Origin: Melioribacteraceae bacterium
Lineage (GTDB): Bacteria > Bacteroidota > Ignavibacteria > Ignavibacteriales > Melioribacteraceae
Direction of reading: 5' to 3'
DNA: 7,964 bases
Assembly: GCA_027036655.1 (NCBI GenBank)
Contig: JALWEC010000397.1
Span: 1 to 7,964, forward strand
The notes below the pieces were generated by a model that saw only the letters and a list, made by a program, of their open reading frames with translations, was not told the origin of the DNA and did not search any database. The position numbers were made by a program, and so were the translations under genes. Positions 1-6,123 of the stretch are shown in pieces. The number at the start of each line of letters is the position of its first letter. Position 1 is the stretch's first letter.

Positions 1-541
1 CCTCGCAATGCTCAATGATAACTTTGTTCAACATTCCCGAATATTCCAGCGCATAGCGAAGAATTTTAGCCGTCTTAACGGCTGTTCCATCATCGGAAAA
101 TGCAACCGCACCTTCTTCCGCCATTTCCGCCATCGGCGCAAGTTGTTCTCCTTTGCGTCCAACGGTAACGGCTCCAATCGGTAAAACATCCACCAAATGA
201 GATTTTGTTTTGGCAAGGACAGAATTTACCAAATCTCCGTTGTCAATTGCGGGTGAGGTGTTCGGCATAACGGCGACTCCCGTAAAACCCCCTTCGGCTG
301 CGGAGTTTGCGCCTGTCAGCAAAGTTTCAGCTTGTTCATATCCCGGCTCGCGGAAATGAACGTGCATATCGAAAAACCCCGGAGCGCAATAAGCATTTTG
401 AAATTCTAAAGTTTCAACATTTTTTGTTTTCTCAATTTCTCCGATTTTCTTAATTACTCCATTTTCAATAAGTAAATCGGTTACAGTATCAAGATTTTGC
501 TCGGGATTAATTAAATGAATATTTTTTATTAAGATGTCCAT
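1..541 (-). CDS. pyrC: Dihydroorotase, class I (PyrC), N-terminal part, cut by window edge
   Basis: Catalyses reversible cyclisation of N-carbamoyl-L-aspartate to dihydroorotate, the third step of de novo pyrimidine synthesis, in the cytosol. I translated 180 codons from the ATG at 541 down to the window edge with no stop; the family usually has about 420-430 residues, so more than half is missing. The metal-site motif DMHVHFREPG lies at residues 58-67 (His60 and His62 as ligands, Arg64 for substrate). MPNT is at 92-95, FSDDG at 148-152 (Asp151 fits the Asp metal ligand of Aquifex-type class I enzymes) and EHCE at 177-180 (His178 a further ligand). The start is supported by GGAG about six bases upstream, immediately after the pyrB stop. 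It is the third gene of a pyrR-pyrB-pyrC operon with a 9-base gap. No catalytic residue visible in this part is missing. Confidence 0.96.
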   Translation of the reverse strand, partial: MDILIKNIHLINPEQNLDTVTDLLIENGVIKKIGEIEKTKNVETLEFQNAYCAPGFFDMHVHFREPGYEQAETLLTGANSAAEGGFTGVAVMPNTSPAIDNGDLVNSVLAKTKSHLVDVLPIGAVTVGRKGEQLAPMAEMAEEGAVAFSDDGTAVKTAKILRYALEYSGMLNKVIIEHCE

Positions 542-550
542 TTTTTCTCC

Positions 551-1474
551 TTAACTTGGCAACGTACCCAAAAGATATAACACCGCCATTCTGACGGCTA
601 CTCCGTTTGTAACTTGATCCAAAATAATTTGATATTCTCCGTCGGCGACTTCGGAGGTTAATTCCACTCCGCGGTTAATCGGTCCGGGATGAAGAATTAA
701 AATATCTTTATTGTATTTGTCGAGGCGCTCTTTTGTTATCCCGAAATATTTATGATATTCTCTGAGAGAAGGAATGGTGTTTCCGGCGTCTCTTTCCAAT
801 TGGATTCTGAGAACATTTAAAATCTCGTTTTCTTTTATTGCGGAATTAATGTCGTGATAAAGTTTTACACCGAGATTTTCGATTGAACGGGGGAGCATTG
901 TCGGGGGTCCGCAAACCGAAACTTTTGCGCCGAGGGACAACAATCCGTAGATGTTCGAAAGAGCTACGCGGCTGTGAGCAATATCGCCGACGATACAAAC
1001 TTTCTTTCCCTCAATGTTTCCGAGTTTTTCCTTCATTGAATAAAAATCGAGCAATGCTTGCGTGGGATGTTCGTGAAAACCATCGCCCGCGTTGATTATG
1101 GAGGCGTTTGAAATACGAGTAAGAAAGGTTGGAACTCCCGCAGATTGATGGCGCACTACAATAATGTCGATTTTCATCGCTTCAATATTTCTTACAGTGT
1201 CCTTAAAAGTTTCCCCTTTTTTTGTACTGCTCGAAGCGGTGGAAAAGTTCACGGTATCGGCGGAAAGTCTTTTTTGAGCCAACTCGAATGAAATTCTTGT
1301 CCGGGTGGAATTCTCAAAAAAGAGATTTACAACAGTTGTTCCCGTAAGAGTCGGCACTTTTTTTATCGGACGGTCTAAAATTTCGCGGAAGGTTGTTGCC
1401 GTATCCAATATTAACTCAATATCTTCGCGAGGAAGATTTTGTAAGCCGAGCAAATGTTTTGTCGATAGAGACAT
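551..1474 (-). CDS. pyrB: Aspartate carbamoyltransferase catalytic subunit
   Basis: Transfers the carbamoyl group from carbamoyl phosphate to L-aspartate, the committed step of pyrimidine synthesis. The 307-residue product is full length for the family. Carbamoyl-phosphate motif FFENSTRTR is at 52-60, the mobile 80s-loop lysine region SSTKKGE at 82-88, HPTQALLDF at 136-144 and the aspartate-loop motif HPGPINRGVE at 262-271. VLRIQLER at 221-228 resembles the Bacillus-type catalytic chain. The ATG at 1474 is preceded by AGGAG at suitable spacing. It follows pyrR by 14 bases and precedes pyrC by 9, so the three are almost certainly co-transcribed. No pyrI regulatory subunit gene is adjacent in the window, so the enzyme may work as a catalytic trimer or associate with dihydroorotase; that is inference. 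ATCase is preferred over ornithine carbamoyltransferase because of the HPGPxNRGVE motif and the pyr context. Confidence 0.97.
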   Translation of the reverse strand: MSLSTKHLLGLQNLPREDIELILDTATTFREILDRPIKKVPTLTGTTVVNLFFENSTRTRISFELAQKRLSADTVNFSTASSSTKKGETFKDTVRNIEAMKIDIIVVRHQSAGVPTFLTRISNASIINAGDGFHEHPTQALLDFYSMKEKLGNIEGKKVCIVGDIAHSRVALSNIYGLLSLGAKVSVCGPPTMLPRSIENLGVKLYHDINSAIKENEILNVLRIQLERDAGNTIPSLREYHKYFGITKERLDKYNKDILILHPGPINRGVELTSEVADGEYQIILDQVTNGVAVRMAVLYLLGTLPS

Positions 1475-1488
1475 AAAAACTCCTTTAT

Positions 1489-2028
1489 TTATGAAATGTC
1501 AACGAGATAAACCGCATCTTCTTCGTCAACTTCTTTCAGCTTTACTTTTATTTCTTCATTAATAGAGGTGGGAATATTCTTCCCGACGTAATCTGCTTTA
1601 ATAGGGAGCTGTCTATGCCCTCTGTCAATGAGAACGCAGAGTTGAATAGAGTTCGGACGTCCCAAATCCATCAGTGCGTCAAGCGCAGCTCTAACCGTTC
1701 TTCCCGTATAAAGCACATCGTCAATCAAGATGATATCTTTCTCTGAAATATCGAATTTAATGTCGGTTACTGAAATTTCCGGTTGCTTTAGTCGCATTCT
1801 GAAATCGTCCCGATAAAGAGTTGCATCAAGTACTCCGAAAGGCAAGTCAATATTTTCTATCTCGGAAATTTTCTCCTTTAATCTTTTCGCAAGAAATTCT
1901 CCTCGCGTTCTAATACCGATTAAGACTAAGTTTTTTGCACCGCGATTTTTCTCAAGTATCTCATGAGCCAATCGCGTAATTGTGCGTTGTAAACCTACCG
2001 AATCAATTACTGTCGCTTTAATTTTCAT
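1489..2028 (-). CDS. pyrR: Bifunctional pyr operon regulator / uracil phosphoribosyltransferase (PyrR)
   Basis: PyrR proteins sense UMP/UTP versus PRPP, bind pyr mRNA leaders and also convert uracil plus PRPP to UMP. The 179-residue product has the usual family length. The type I phosphoribosyltransferase PRPP loop IILIDDVLYTGRT lies at about 99-111, GIRTRG at 38-43, and the conserved PyrR segment LIDRGHRQLP at 133-142 followed by ADYVGKNIPTS at 145-155; these last blocks separate PyrR from plain Upp or hypoxanthine transferases. The start ATG at 2028 has AGGA about eight bases upstream, sitting in a small hairpin. It is the first gene of the pyrR-pyrB-pyrC operon, the classical position for an autoregulated PyrR. 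Whether it acts by transcription attenuation or translational repression is not decided by the sequence: no complete antiterminator/terminator pair is visible in the leader. Confidence 0.96.
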   Translation of the reverse strand: MKIKATVIDSVGLQRTITRLAHEILEKNRGAKNLVLIGIRTRGEFLAKRLKEKISEIENIDLPFGVLDATLYRDDFRMRLKQPEISVTDIKFDISEKDIILIDDVLYTGRTVRAALDALMDLGRPNSIQLCVLIDRGHRQLPIKADYVGKNIPTSINEEIKVKLKEVDEEDAVYLVDIS

Positions 2029-2040
2029 AGGAATCTTCCT
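2029..2040 (-). promoter_or_regulatory. pyrR ribosome binding site inside a small palindrome
   Basis: On the minus strand AGGAAGATTCCT lies directly before the pyrR ATG. AGGA is the Shine-Dalgarno sequence and can pair with the following TCCT (4 bp, 4-base loop), or its GGAA can pair with an upstream TTTTCC. The pairing is visible, but the stem is short and a regulatory role is only inference. Confidence 0.4.
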
Positions 2041-2062
2041 TAAAATTGGAAAATTGGTTGGA

Positions 2063-2089
2063 TAGATAGTGCGGAAATGTAAAATTCAA
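2063..2089 (-). promoter_or_regulatory. Possible sigma-70-type promoter for pyrR-pyrB-pyrC
   Basis: On the minus strand TTGAAT (2089-2084) is followed after 15 bases by TATCTA (2068-2063). The spacer is short and both boxes are imperfect. The only support beyond the match is that a promoter must lie in the interval between the upstream ompA terminator and pyrR if the operon is independently transcribed. Low confidence. Confidence 0.25.
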
Positions 2090-2095
2090 ACTTTT

Positions 2096-2112
2096 TTTAT
2101 CTCCCGGATAAA
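2096..2112 (-). promoter_or_regulatory. Hairpin in pyrR upstream region, loosely PyrR-binding-loop-like
   Basis: The minus strand reads TTTATC CGGGA GATAAA, a perfect 6-bp stem with a 5-base loop, about 70 bases before the pyrR start. The core TCCGGGAGA resembles the Bacillus PyrR binding-loop consensus TCCNGNGAGG with one base fewer. It lies upstream of the candidate promoter, so it would be in RNA only if transcription starts further up or reads through the ompA terminator. The hairpin is seen; the function is speculative. Confidence 0.3.
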
Positions 2113-2121
2113 ATTAAAAGT

Positions 2122-2147
2122 AAAAAAAAAGGGAGCTTAAAGCTCCC
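2122..2147 (-). terminator. Intrinsic terminator of the OmpA-family gene
   Basis: Reading the minus strand after the ompA-like stop, GGGAGC pairs with GCTCCC around a short loop (stem extendable to 8 bp; 2131-2147), followed by nine T residues (2130-2122). It begins about 12 bases past the stop at 2160. In the other direction the T tract is only four bases, so it acts mainly on minus-strand transcription. It separates ompA from the pyr operon. Confidence 0.9.
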
Positions 2148-2159
2148 TTTTGAAAATGT

Positions 2160-3287
2160 TTATTTGTGAACCTTAAATTCTATTCTTCGATTGAGCGCTC
2201 TGCCTTCAGCAGTTTTATTGCTGGCAACAGGGTTATCTTCGCCCATTCCAATGGTGTTGATTCTTGCGGCGTCAACTCCGCGGGCTACTAAGTAGTTTTT
2301 AACTGCGTTGGCTCTTTTAAGTGAAAGCTGTTTGTTATATCTTGCGGAACCGATGTTATCGGTGTAACCGATTACATCAACTTTCAAATCAGGATTTTGC
2401 AATAAAGTACGAGCGGCATAGAACAAAATCGGATATGATTCTGCTGTTAACTTAGCGCTGTTGAATTCAAAATTAACCCCGGATAGAATAACTTTTTGGT
2501 TAGCTTCCATTTTATGGTGTTCAGCGATTGCGTCAAGAACCGCTGCTTTAACTTGATCTTGATTTACACCAACTTTTGCAATATTCTTTTTAACGATGTT
2601 GTCGATTCTTTCATAATCAACGGGATCATTGTTTGGCAAGCCGTTATAGAGTTCGCATAATTTGGAGTCTGCGCCTTTTTTAAAGTAGTAAACCGCTCCA
2701 AAATTAAATGCCATGTAAGAATCTGTCCGACCGCCAAGAATACCATTCCCAGTTGTTCCCCAGTTTCCATCTAAATTACTTGCCGCAGGAGTATGATAAT
2801 CAAACTCAGCTTGAACATCCCATTTTTTATTAAGTTTTAATGAAACGCCCATGCCGAAATTAAATTCGTAATCTAAAAATGCATCGCTGGCTTTCCCATT
2901 GTTTGCACTGTTGTCGGCATAAATACCGCCAAGACCAATTAAGAAATAAGGAGAAGCTTTTTCACAAGGAACAAATCTGTACAATAAATCAACATCAGCG
3001 CCTAAAACTGTTGTGCTGGTTGTTGACCAAGGACTTGTGTTAGTTTGCTTAAATCCTAAGTTTTGGTATTTTAAGTTCCCTCTTATGCCAACGCTTTCGG
3101 AGAAAAACCGAACTACTCCGGCATATAGACCATAATTAATGTTATCTACTATACCTGCATTTTCACTAATTGCATGAGGATAAGAAAGACCGAAGTCAAA
3201 TCCCCAACTGTTTTTTGCTACCTGAGCATTTGAACTTCCTATAAAAGCAAATAAGGAAAATATAGTCAGTACAAAAATCTTTTTCAT
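2160..3287 (-). CDS. OmpA-family outer-membrane protein (beta-barrel plus peptidoglycan-binding domain)
   Basis: Probable structural porin-like protein that anchors the outer membrane to peptidoglycan. Of 375 residues, 1-21 form a signal peptide (Lys-Lys, hydrophobic core, SSNA) with likely cleavage before Gln22. Residues about 25-203 look like an eight-strand OmpA-type barrel with alternating aromatic/hydrophobic strands and a terminal strand ending AVYYF. A charged linker (about 205-262) joins the C-terminal OmpA domain (about 266-375). In that domain VNFEFNSAKL is followed by YTDNIGSARYN, and Asp310 and Arg325 have the 15-residue spacing of the diaminopimelate-binding pair of E. coli OmpA; GMGEDNPVASN and NRRIEF complete it. 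Two cysteines (108, 211) could form a disulfide. The start ATG is preceded by AAGGGG at six bases. It is monocistronic, with its own promoter and terminator. The ligand or exact role of the barrel cannot be read from the sequence. Confidence 0.9.
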   Translation of the reverse strand: MKKIFVLTIFSLFAFIGSSNAQVAKNSWGFDFGLSYPHAISENAGIVDNINYGLYAGVVRFFSESVGIRGNLKYQNLGFKQTNTSPWSTTSTTVLGADVDLLYRFVPCEKASPYFLIGLGGIYADNSANNGKASDAFLDYEFNFGMGVSLKLNKKWDVQAEFDYHTPAASNLDGNWGTTGNGILGGRTDSYMAFNFGAVYYFKKGADSKLCELYNGLPNNDPVDYERIDNIVKKNIAKVGVNQDQVKAAVLDAIAEHHKMEANQKVILSGVNFEFNSAKLTAESYPILFYAARTLLQNPDLKVDVIGYTDNIGSARYNKQLSLKRANAVKNYLVARGVDAARINTIGMGEDNPVASNKTAEGRALNRRIEFKVHK

Positions 3288-3332
3288 GGTAAACCCCTTA
3301 TTGTTAGATAATAGTTTTAATTCATAGTATGA

Positions 3333-3361
3333 TATTTATTAAAAATAATGCTAATTGTCAA
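3333..3361 (-). promoter_or_regulatory. Sigma-70-type promoter of the OmpA-family gene
   Basis: On the minus strand a perfect TTGACA (3361-3356) is followed after 17 bases by TAAATA (3338-3333). Transcription would start near 3326, giving a leader of about 40 bases with the AAGGGG ribosome binding site. The optimal spacing and position make this convincing. Confidence 0.7.
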
Positions 3362-3385
3362 GAAATCAAAAAATATTTTTTTTTA

Positions 3386-3413
3386 TTGCAAAAAATTATA
3401 TTTTGCATATCTA
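3386..3413 (+). promoter_or_regulatory. Promoter of tRNA-Pro
   Basis: TTGCAA (3386-3391) is followed after 16 bases by TATCTA (3408-3413), predicting a start about 3420, at or within a base or two of the mature tRNA 5' end. It is divergent from, and about 25 bases away from, the ompA promoter. Confidence 0.5.
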
Positions 3414-3420
3414 AATTTTT

Positions 3421-3494
<74 letters not shown>

Positions 3495-3604
3495 CAAATT
3501 TTCCTCTCAAAATACATATATTCCTTTTTCTTCCCTGTGATAGCCGTCATAATTAACATCTTATTTAATTAATGTAAAAATCCGAAAAATCTTTAATAAA
3601 GTTG

Positions 3605-3778
3605 TTTCAAGAAACCTTTGCATAACCTAAATTTGTCATATTAAGTCCGCCAATGCGGGGGTGCAAGTCGTCCGAAATATCTATAGATTCGGTGAAATTA
3701 CAGGTTTTGAGATTCTTCTTCCCGCCAAGGCTGGATTAGAATGACATATAAAGTTGGTTGTGCAAAGCCTTCTTCAAT
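3605..3778. repeat. Long imperfect inverted repeat (foldback / MITE-like element)
   Basis: Two arms, about 3605-3660 and 3721-3778, are near reverse complements. The outer block (3605-3627 versus 3756-3778) matches at 18 of 23 positions around the shared core CTTTGCA. The inner block begins TGTCAT (3634-3639) and ends ATGACA (3741-3746), with further pairing through TCC and GCGGG. The centre carries a small hairpin CCGAA...TTCGG (3672-3692) around the palindrome ATCTATAGAT. This is the shape of a non-autonomous foldback element or a large folded RNA. No transposase and no clear target-site duplication are seen. The inner right end (GATTCTTC ... AGAATGACA) resembles intergenic palindromes I recall from related genomes, unverified. 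Confidence 0.6.
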
Positions 3779-3967
3779 TCAATATATGAACTCAGTATAT
3801 TCTTTTATTTGTATGAAAAAGTCGAGAAGAATAGTTATGGGATAATCAGCGGGAAGGAAGAGCCCGGGACAGGATGTTTAATCTGTTTTTGTAATTCAAA
3901 TAATATCTTGTTTCGATTCCATAATAAAAGGGGAAAAATAACCGGACAACATTTAGCTTAAATATTT

Positions 3968-3982
3968 TTTTGCAAAGGTCTC
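3968..3982. repeat. Third copy of the terminal-repeat-like motif
   Basis: Reading the minus strand, GAGACCTTTGCAAAA matches the plus-strand GAAACCTTTGCATAA at 3611-3625 at 13 of 15 positions in inverted orientation. It could be the far end of a decayed element of about 372 bases (3611-3982), or chance in AT-rich DNA. Confidence 0.35.
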
Positions 3983-4112
3983 TAATAATATTGCGATAGA
4001 ATTAATGCTATTGCTTTTCAAGATGAAACGTAGAGTTTTATTTTTTTCTTCGAGATAATTCTGTCCCAAACTGTTTCCGGTTCACAAAACTTTATTTTAT
4101 TTTTTTCGATTC

Positions 4113-4143
4113 TTGACATTTGAAAAGTATTAAAATATATTTG
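4113..4143 (+). promoter_or_regulatory. Strong promoter of the rplM ribosomal operon
   Basis: Perfect TTGACA (4113-4118), a 17-base spacer and TATATT (4136-4141). The -10 region extended to TATATTTG (4136-4143) also fits the Bacteroidota TAnnTTTG element. A T-rich tract at 4091-4107 just upstream may serve as an UP element. The predicted start is near 4148, about 34 bases before the rplM start. Confidence 0.8.
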
Positions 4144-4171
4144 TAAGCTATATAAAAAAGTTTTTCTATTT

Positions 4172-4184
4172 GGAGGAATTTGTG
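4172..4184 (+). promoter_or_regulatory. Shine-Dalgarno that fixes a GTG start for rplM
   Basis: GGAGG at 4172-4176 is followed after five bases by GTG at 4182. A longer frame beginning with TTG at 4170 would overlap its own ribosome binding site, so GTG is the better start. Confidence 0.7.
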
Positions 4185-4622
4185 AAACAAGAGAAAATGA
4201 CAAAATTTATTAAGACGGAAGATGCTAATCATGATTGGTATGTTGTTGACGCTAAAGGAAAAGTGCTGGGACGATTAGCAACCGAAATTGCTCGTGTTAT
4301 CCGCGGAAAACACAAAGCAATTTTTACTCCTAATATGGATACCGGTGATTTTGTTGTGGTCATTAATGCGGATAAAGTTGTTTTGACCGGTAAAAGAGAA
4401 TTACAGAAAACTTATTTCCATCATACTCAATATCCCGGTGGAGTAAAAACAGAAACTTTTGCGGAAGTTATGCAGAAACATCCGGAAAGAGTTATCGAAA
4501 ATGCCGTCAAAGGTATGTTGCCTAAAAACAGATTGGGCAGAAAGTTAATTAAAAAGCTAAAAGTTTATGCAGGCGAAAATCATCCGCATGCGGCACAGCA
4601 ACCTAAATCATTAAGTTTGTAA
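4182..4622 (+). CDS. rplM: 50S ribosomal protein L13
   Basis: Early-assembling protein of the large ribosomal subunit that binds 23S rRNA. With the GTG start it has 146 residues, close to the usual 142-150. Visible family blocks, by position from this start, are [19 protein letters not shown] near 19-37, [20 protein letters not shown] near 41-60, and the L13 signature [20 protein letters not shown] near 110-129, followed by the typical HPHAAQQP end. A perfect GGAGG lies five bases before the GTG; an internal ATG at 4197 is a weaker alternative start. It heads a ribosomal operon with rpsI ten bases downstream, driven by the strong promoter at 4113-4143. The rplM-rpsI pair is conserved across bacteria. 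Confidence 0.97.
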   Translation: MKQEKMTKFIKTEDANHDWYVVDAKGKVLGRLATEIARVIRGKHKAIFTPNMDTGDFVVVINADKVVLTGKRELQKTYFHHTQYPGGVKTETFAEVMQKHPERVIENAVKGMLPKNRLGRKLIKKLKVYAGENHPHAAQQPKSLSL

Positions 4623-4632
4623 GAGGAAGTGA

Positions 4633-5019
4633 ATGTCAGATAAGATATTTGTAGGACGTAGAAAAAATTCTGTTGCAAGAGTTTACTTAAGAAACGGCTC
4701 AGGTAAAGTTACAATCAATAAAAGAGAATTTGAAAATTATTTTCCATTGGAATTCCACAGAGATACGGTTGTTCAGCCGATGCAGGTTACCGATAATATG
4801 GGCAAATACGATATTTTCGTAAATGTTAACGGTGGCGGAATTTCAGGGCAGGCGGAAGCTATCAGATTGGGCGTTTCGAGAGCGCTTGTTGCATTGAATG
4901 AGGATTATCGTCCGGTGCTTAAAGCCGAAGGACTTTTGAGAAGAGATCCGAGAATGGTTGAACGTAAAAAATACGGACAACCGAAAGCTAGAAAAAGATA
5001 CCAATTTTCTAAACGTTAA
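4633..5019 (+). CDS. rpsI: 30S ribosomal protein S9
   Basis: Small-subunit head protein whose C-terminal tail reaches the P-site tRNA. The 128-residue product is full length. The S9 signature [19 protein letters not shown] is at 67-85, and the basic tail [16 protein letters not shown] at 113-128 ends in the conserved Ser-Lys-Arg that contacts tRNA. The start has GAGGAAG six to ten bases upstream, in the ten-base gap after rplM, so the two are translated from one message. The stop is a tandem TAA TAG. A 105-base gap then separates it from rpsB, with no terminator visible, so readthrough into rpsB is likely. Confidence 0.98.
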   Translation: MSDKIFVGRRKNSVARVYLRNGSGKVTINKREFENYFPLEFHRDTVVQPMQVTDNMGKYDIFVNVNGGGISGQAEAIRLGVSRALVALNEDYRPVLKAEGLLRRDPRMVERKKYGQPKARKRYQFSKR

Positions 5020-5022
5020 TAG

Positions 5023-5124
5023 AATTTATCAATTAATCATACTTTCCGATTTGCTACCTGTGTCCTAAATTAAAAAGGATGGAATGCAAAGAAGACGAAA
5101 GTAGAAGCAAAACAGGAGAAAAAT
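5023..5124 (+). promoter_or_regulatory. rpsB leader with possible ribosome-binding-site sequestration
   Basis: The untranslated stretch between rpsI and rpsB ends in AGGAG (5114-5118), six bases before the rpsB ATG. Upstream ACCTGT (5056-5061) can pair with ACAGG (5112-5116), and the adjacent TCCT (5063-5066) can pair either with AGGA at 5076-5079 or with the AGGA of the ribosome binding site. Such mutually exclusive pairings would suit S2 autoregulation, known for rpsB-tsf in E. coli, but the stems are short and this is inference. I found no convincing promoter here. Confidence 0.3.
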
Positions 5125-6105
5125 ATGTCTAGAGTTACCCTCCAGCAGCTCGTAGAAGCGGGCGCACATTTCGGTCATTTGACCAGTCGTTGGAATCCCA
5201 AAATGAAACCGTATATCTTTATGGAAAAGAACGGTATTCATATCATCGATTTAAAGAAAACAGTTAAACTTATTGATAAAGCCGCAGATTCGTTGTACGA
5301 CATCGTTTCAAAAGGAAACAATGTGATGTTTGTCGGTACAAAGAAGCAGGCTAAAAACGTTATTGCCGATGAAGCAAGACGCGCAGGCGCCAACTGGGTT
5401 AGCGAAAGATGGCTCGGCGGTATGCTGACAAACTTCCAGACAATCAAAAAAAGTATTAAACGCTTGCAGATGATTGATAAAATGGAAGCCGACGGAACTT
5501 TTGAAAAAATCACCAAGAAAGAAGCGCTTTTCCTTTCACGCGAGAGAGAAAAATTAAGAAAAGTTCTTGAAGGCGTTGAATCGATGAACAGACTTCCCGG
5601 CGCATTGTTTATTGTTGATATCAGAAAAGAATCAATCGCCGTTAAAGAAGCGCAAAGATTAAATATACCGACATTCGCAATTGTTGATACTAATTGCGAT
5701 CCGGAAGAGATTGATTACATTATTCCTGCAAACGACGATGCCGCAAGCACCATTGAAGTTATTACGAAAACTTTGGCGGACGTGGTTATCGAAGGAATGC
5801 AGAAAGCTCAGGAATTAAGAGCCGAGAGAAAAGCAGAGCAGGAAAATGAAAAGAAAGTTGCCGAAGATAAAAAAGAGACGAACAAAAAAAGGCGTCCGAG
5901 AATTAGGAAAGTAAGATTGGATGGCAAGGATGAAGCAAAAGGCGAGAAGAAAGAAGCCAAAAAAGCTAAAGAGTCTGCGCCTAAAGAGGAAAAAGCTGAA
6001 GCGGTAAAGGAAACTCCGAAAGAAGAAAAACCTAAGGAAGTAGAAGATACTTCTAAAACCGCCGAAGGCGATAATGCACCAAAAGAAGAAAAGAGTGAAG
6101 AATAA
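5125..6105 (+). CDS. rpsB: 30S ribosomal protein S2 with a long Lys/Glu-rich C-terminal extension
   Basis: Late-assembling protein of the small subunit. The 326-residue product is much longer than E. coli S2 (241). Residues 1 to about 230 are a normal S2 domain: [19 protein letters not shown] starts at 9, FVGTKKQA is at 69-76, [10 protein letters not shown] at 95-104, and the second signature region at 158-182 begins [22 protein letters not shown] follows at 185-193. Residues about 231-326 are a low-complexity tail of Lys, Glu, Ala and Pro with a basic patch [12 protein letters not shown] at 254-265, predicted to be disordered. Similar tails occur on S2 of some related phyla, so this is probably genuine and not a fusion. 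The reading frame is uninterrupted and codon use does not change obviously. AGGAG lies six bases before the ATG; tsf follows after 18 bases. Confidence 0.97.
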   Translation: MSRVTLQQLVEAGAHFGHLTSRWNPKMKPYIFMEKNGIHIIDLKKTVKLIDKAADSLYDIVSKGNNVMFVGTKKQAKNVIADEARRAGANWVSERWLGGMLTNFQTIKKSIKRLQMIDKMEADGTFEKITKKEALFLSREREKLRKVLEGVESMNRLPGALFIVDIRKESIAVKEAQRLNIPTFAIVDTNCDPEEIDYIIPANDDAASTIEVITKTLADVVIEGMQKAQELRAERKAEQENEKKVAEDKKETNKKRRPRIRKVRLDGKDEAKGEKKEAKKAKESAPKEEKAEAVKETPKEEKPKEVEDTSKTAEGDNAPKEEKSEE

Positions 6106-6123
6106 GAAATAAGGAAAATAAAA

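Larger units (their letters stand above)
3495..4112 (+). other. Gene-poor AT-rich intergenic region
   Basis: Between the tRNA and the rplM promoter I find no open frame with a credible start, ribosome binding site or recognisable protein. The only longer frame, about 67 codons starting from a TTG at 3758, begins inside a repeat arm and looks spurious. The stretch holds small palindromes CTTTAATAAAG (3591-3601) and GTTTC-AA-GAAAC (3604-3615), the long inverted repeat at 3605-3778 and a related motif at 3968-3982. It is best read as non-coding sequence carrying the remains of a repeat or mobile element. Confidence 0.6.

Noticed and set aside
28..216. Short minus-strand open frame of 62 codons
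   Set aside because: It is in another frame of the clearly recognised dihydroorotase gene and has no family resemblance.
883..1562. Two plus-strand open frames opposite pyrB and the end of pyrR
   Set aside because: They lie antisense to clearly recognised genes and show no motif or start signal.
2041..2060. Tandem AAATTGG-type short repeat upstream of pyrR
   Set aside because: Only two imperfect 8-base copies in AT-rich DNA; not enough to call an operator.
3758..3961. 67-codon plus-strand open frame in the intergenic region
   Set aside because: It starts with TTG inside the repeat arm, has no ribosome binding site and no recognisable domain; composition looks like random AT-rich translation.
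4018..4203. 61-codon minus-strand open frame
   Set aside because: It overlaps the rplM promoter and start on the opposite strand, with no ribosome binding site or family resemblance.
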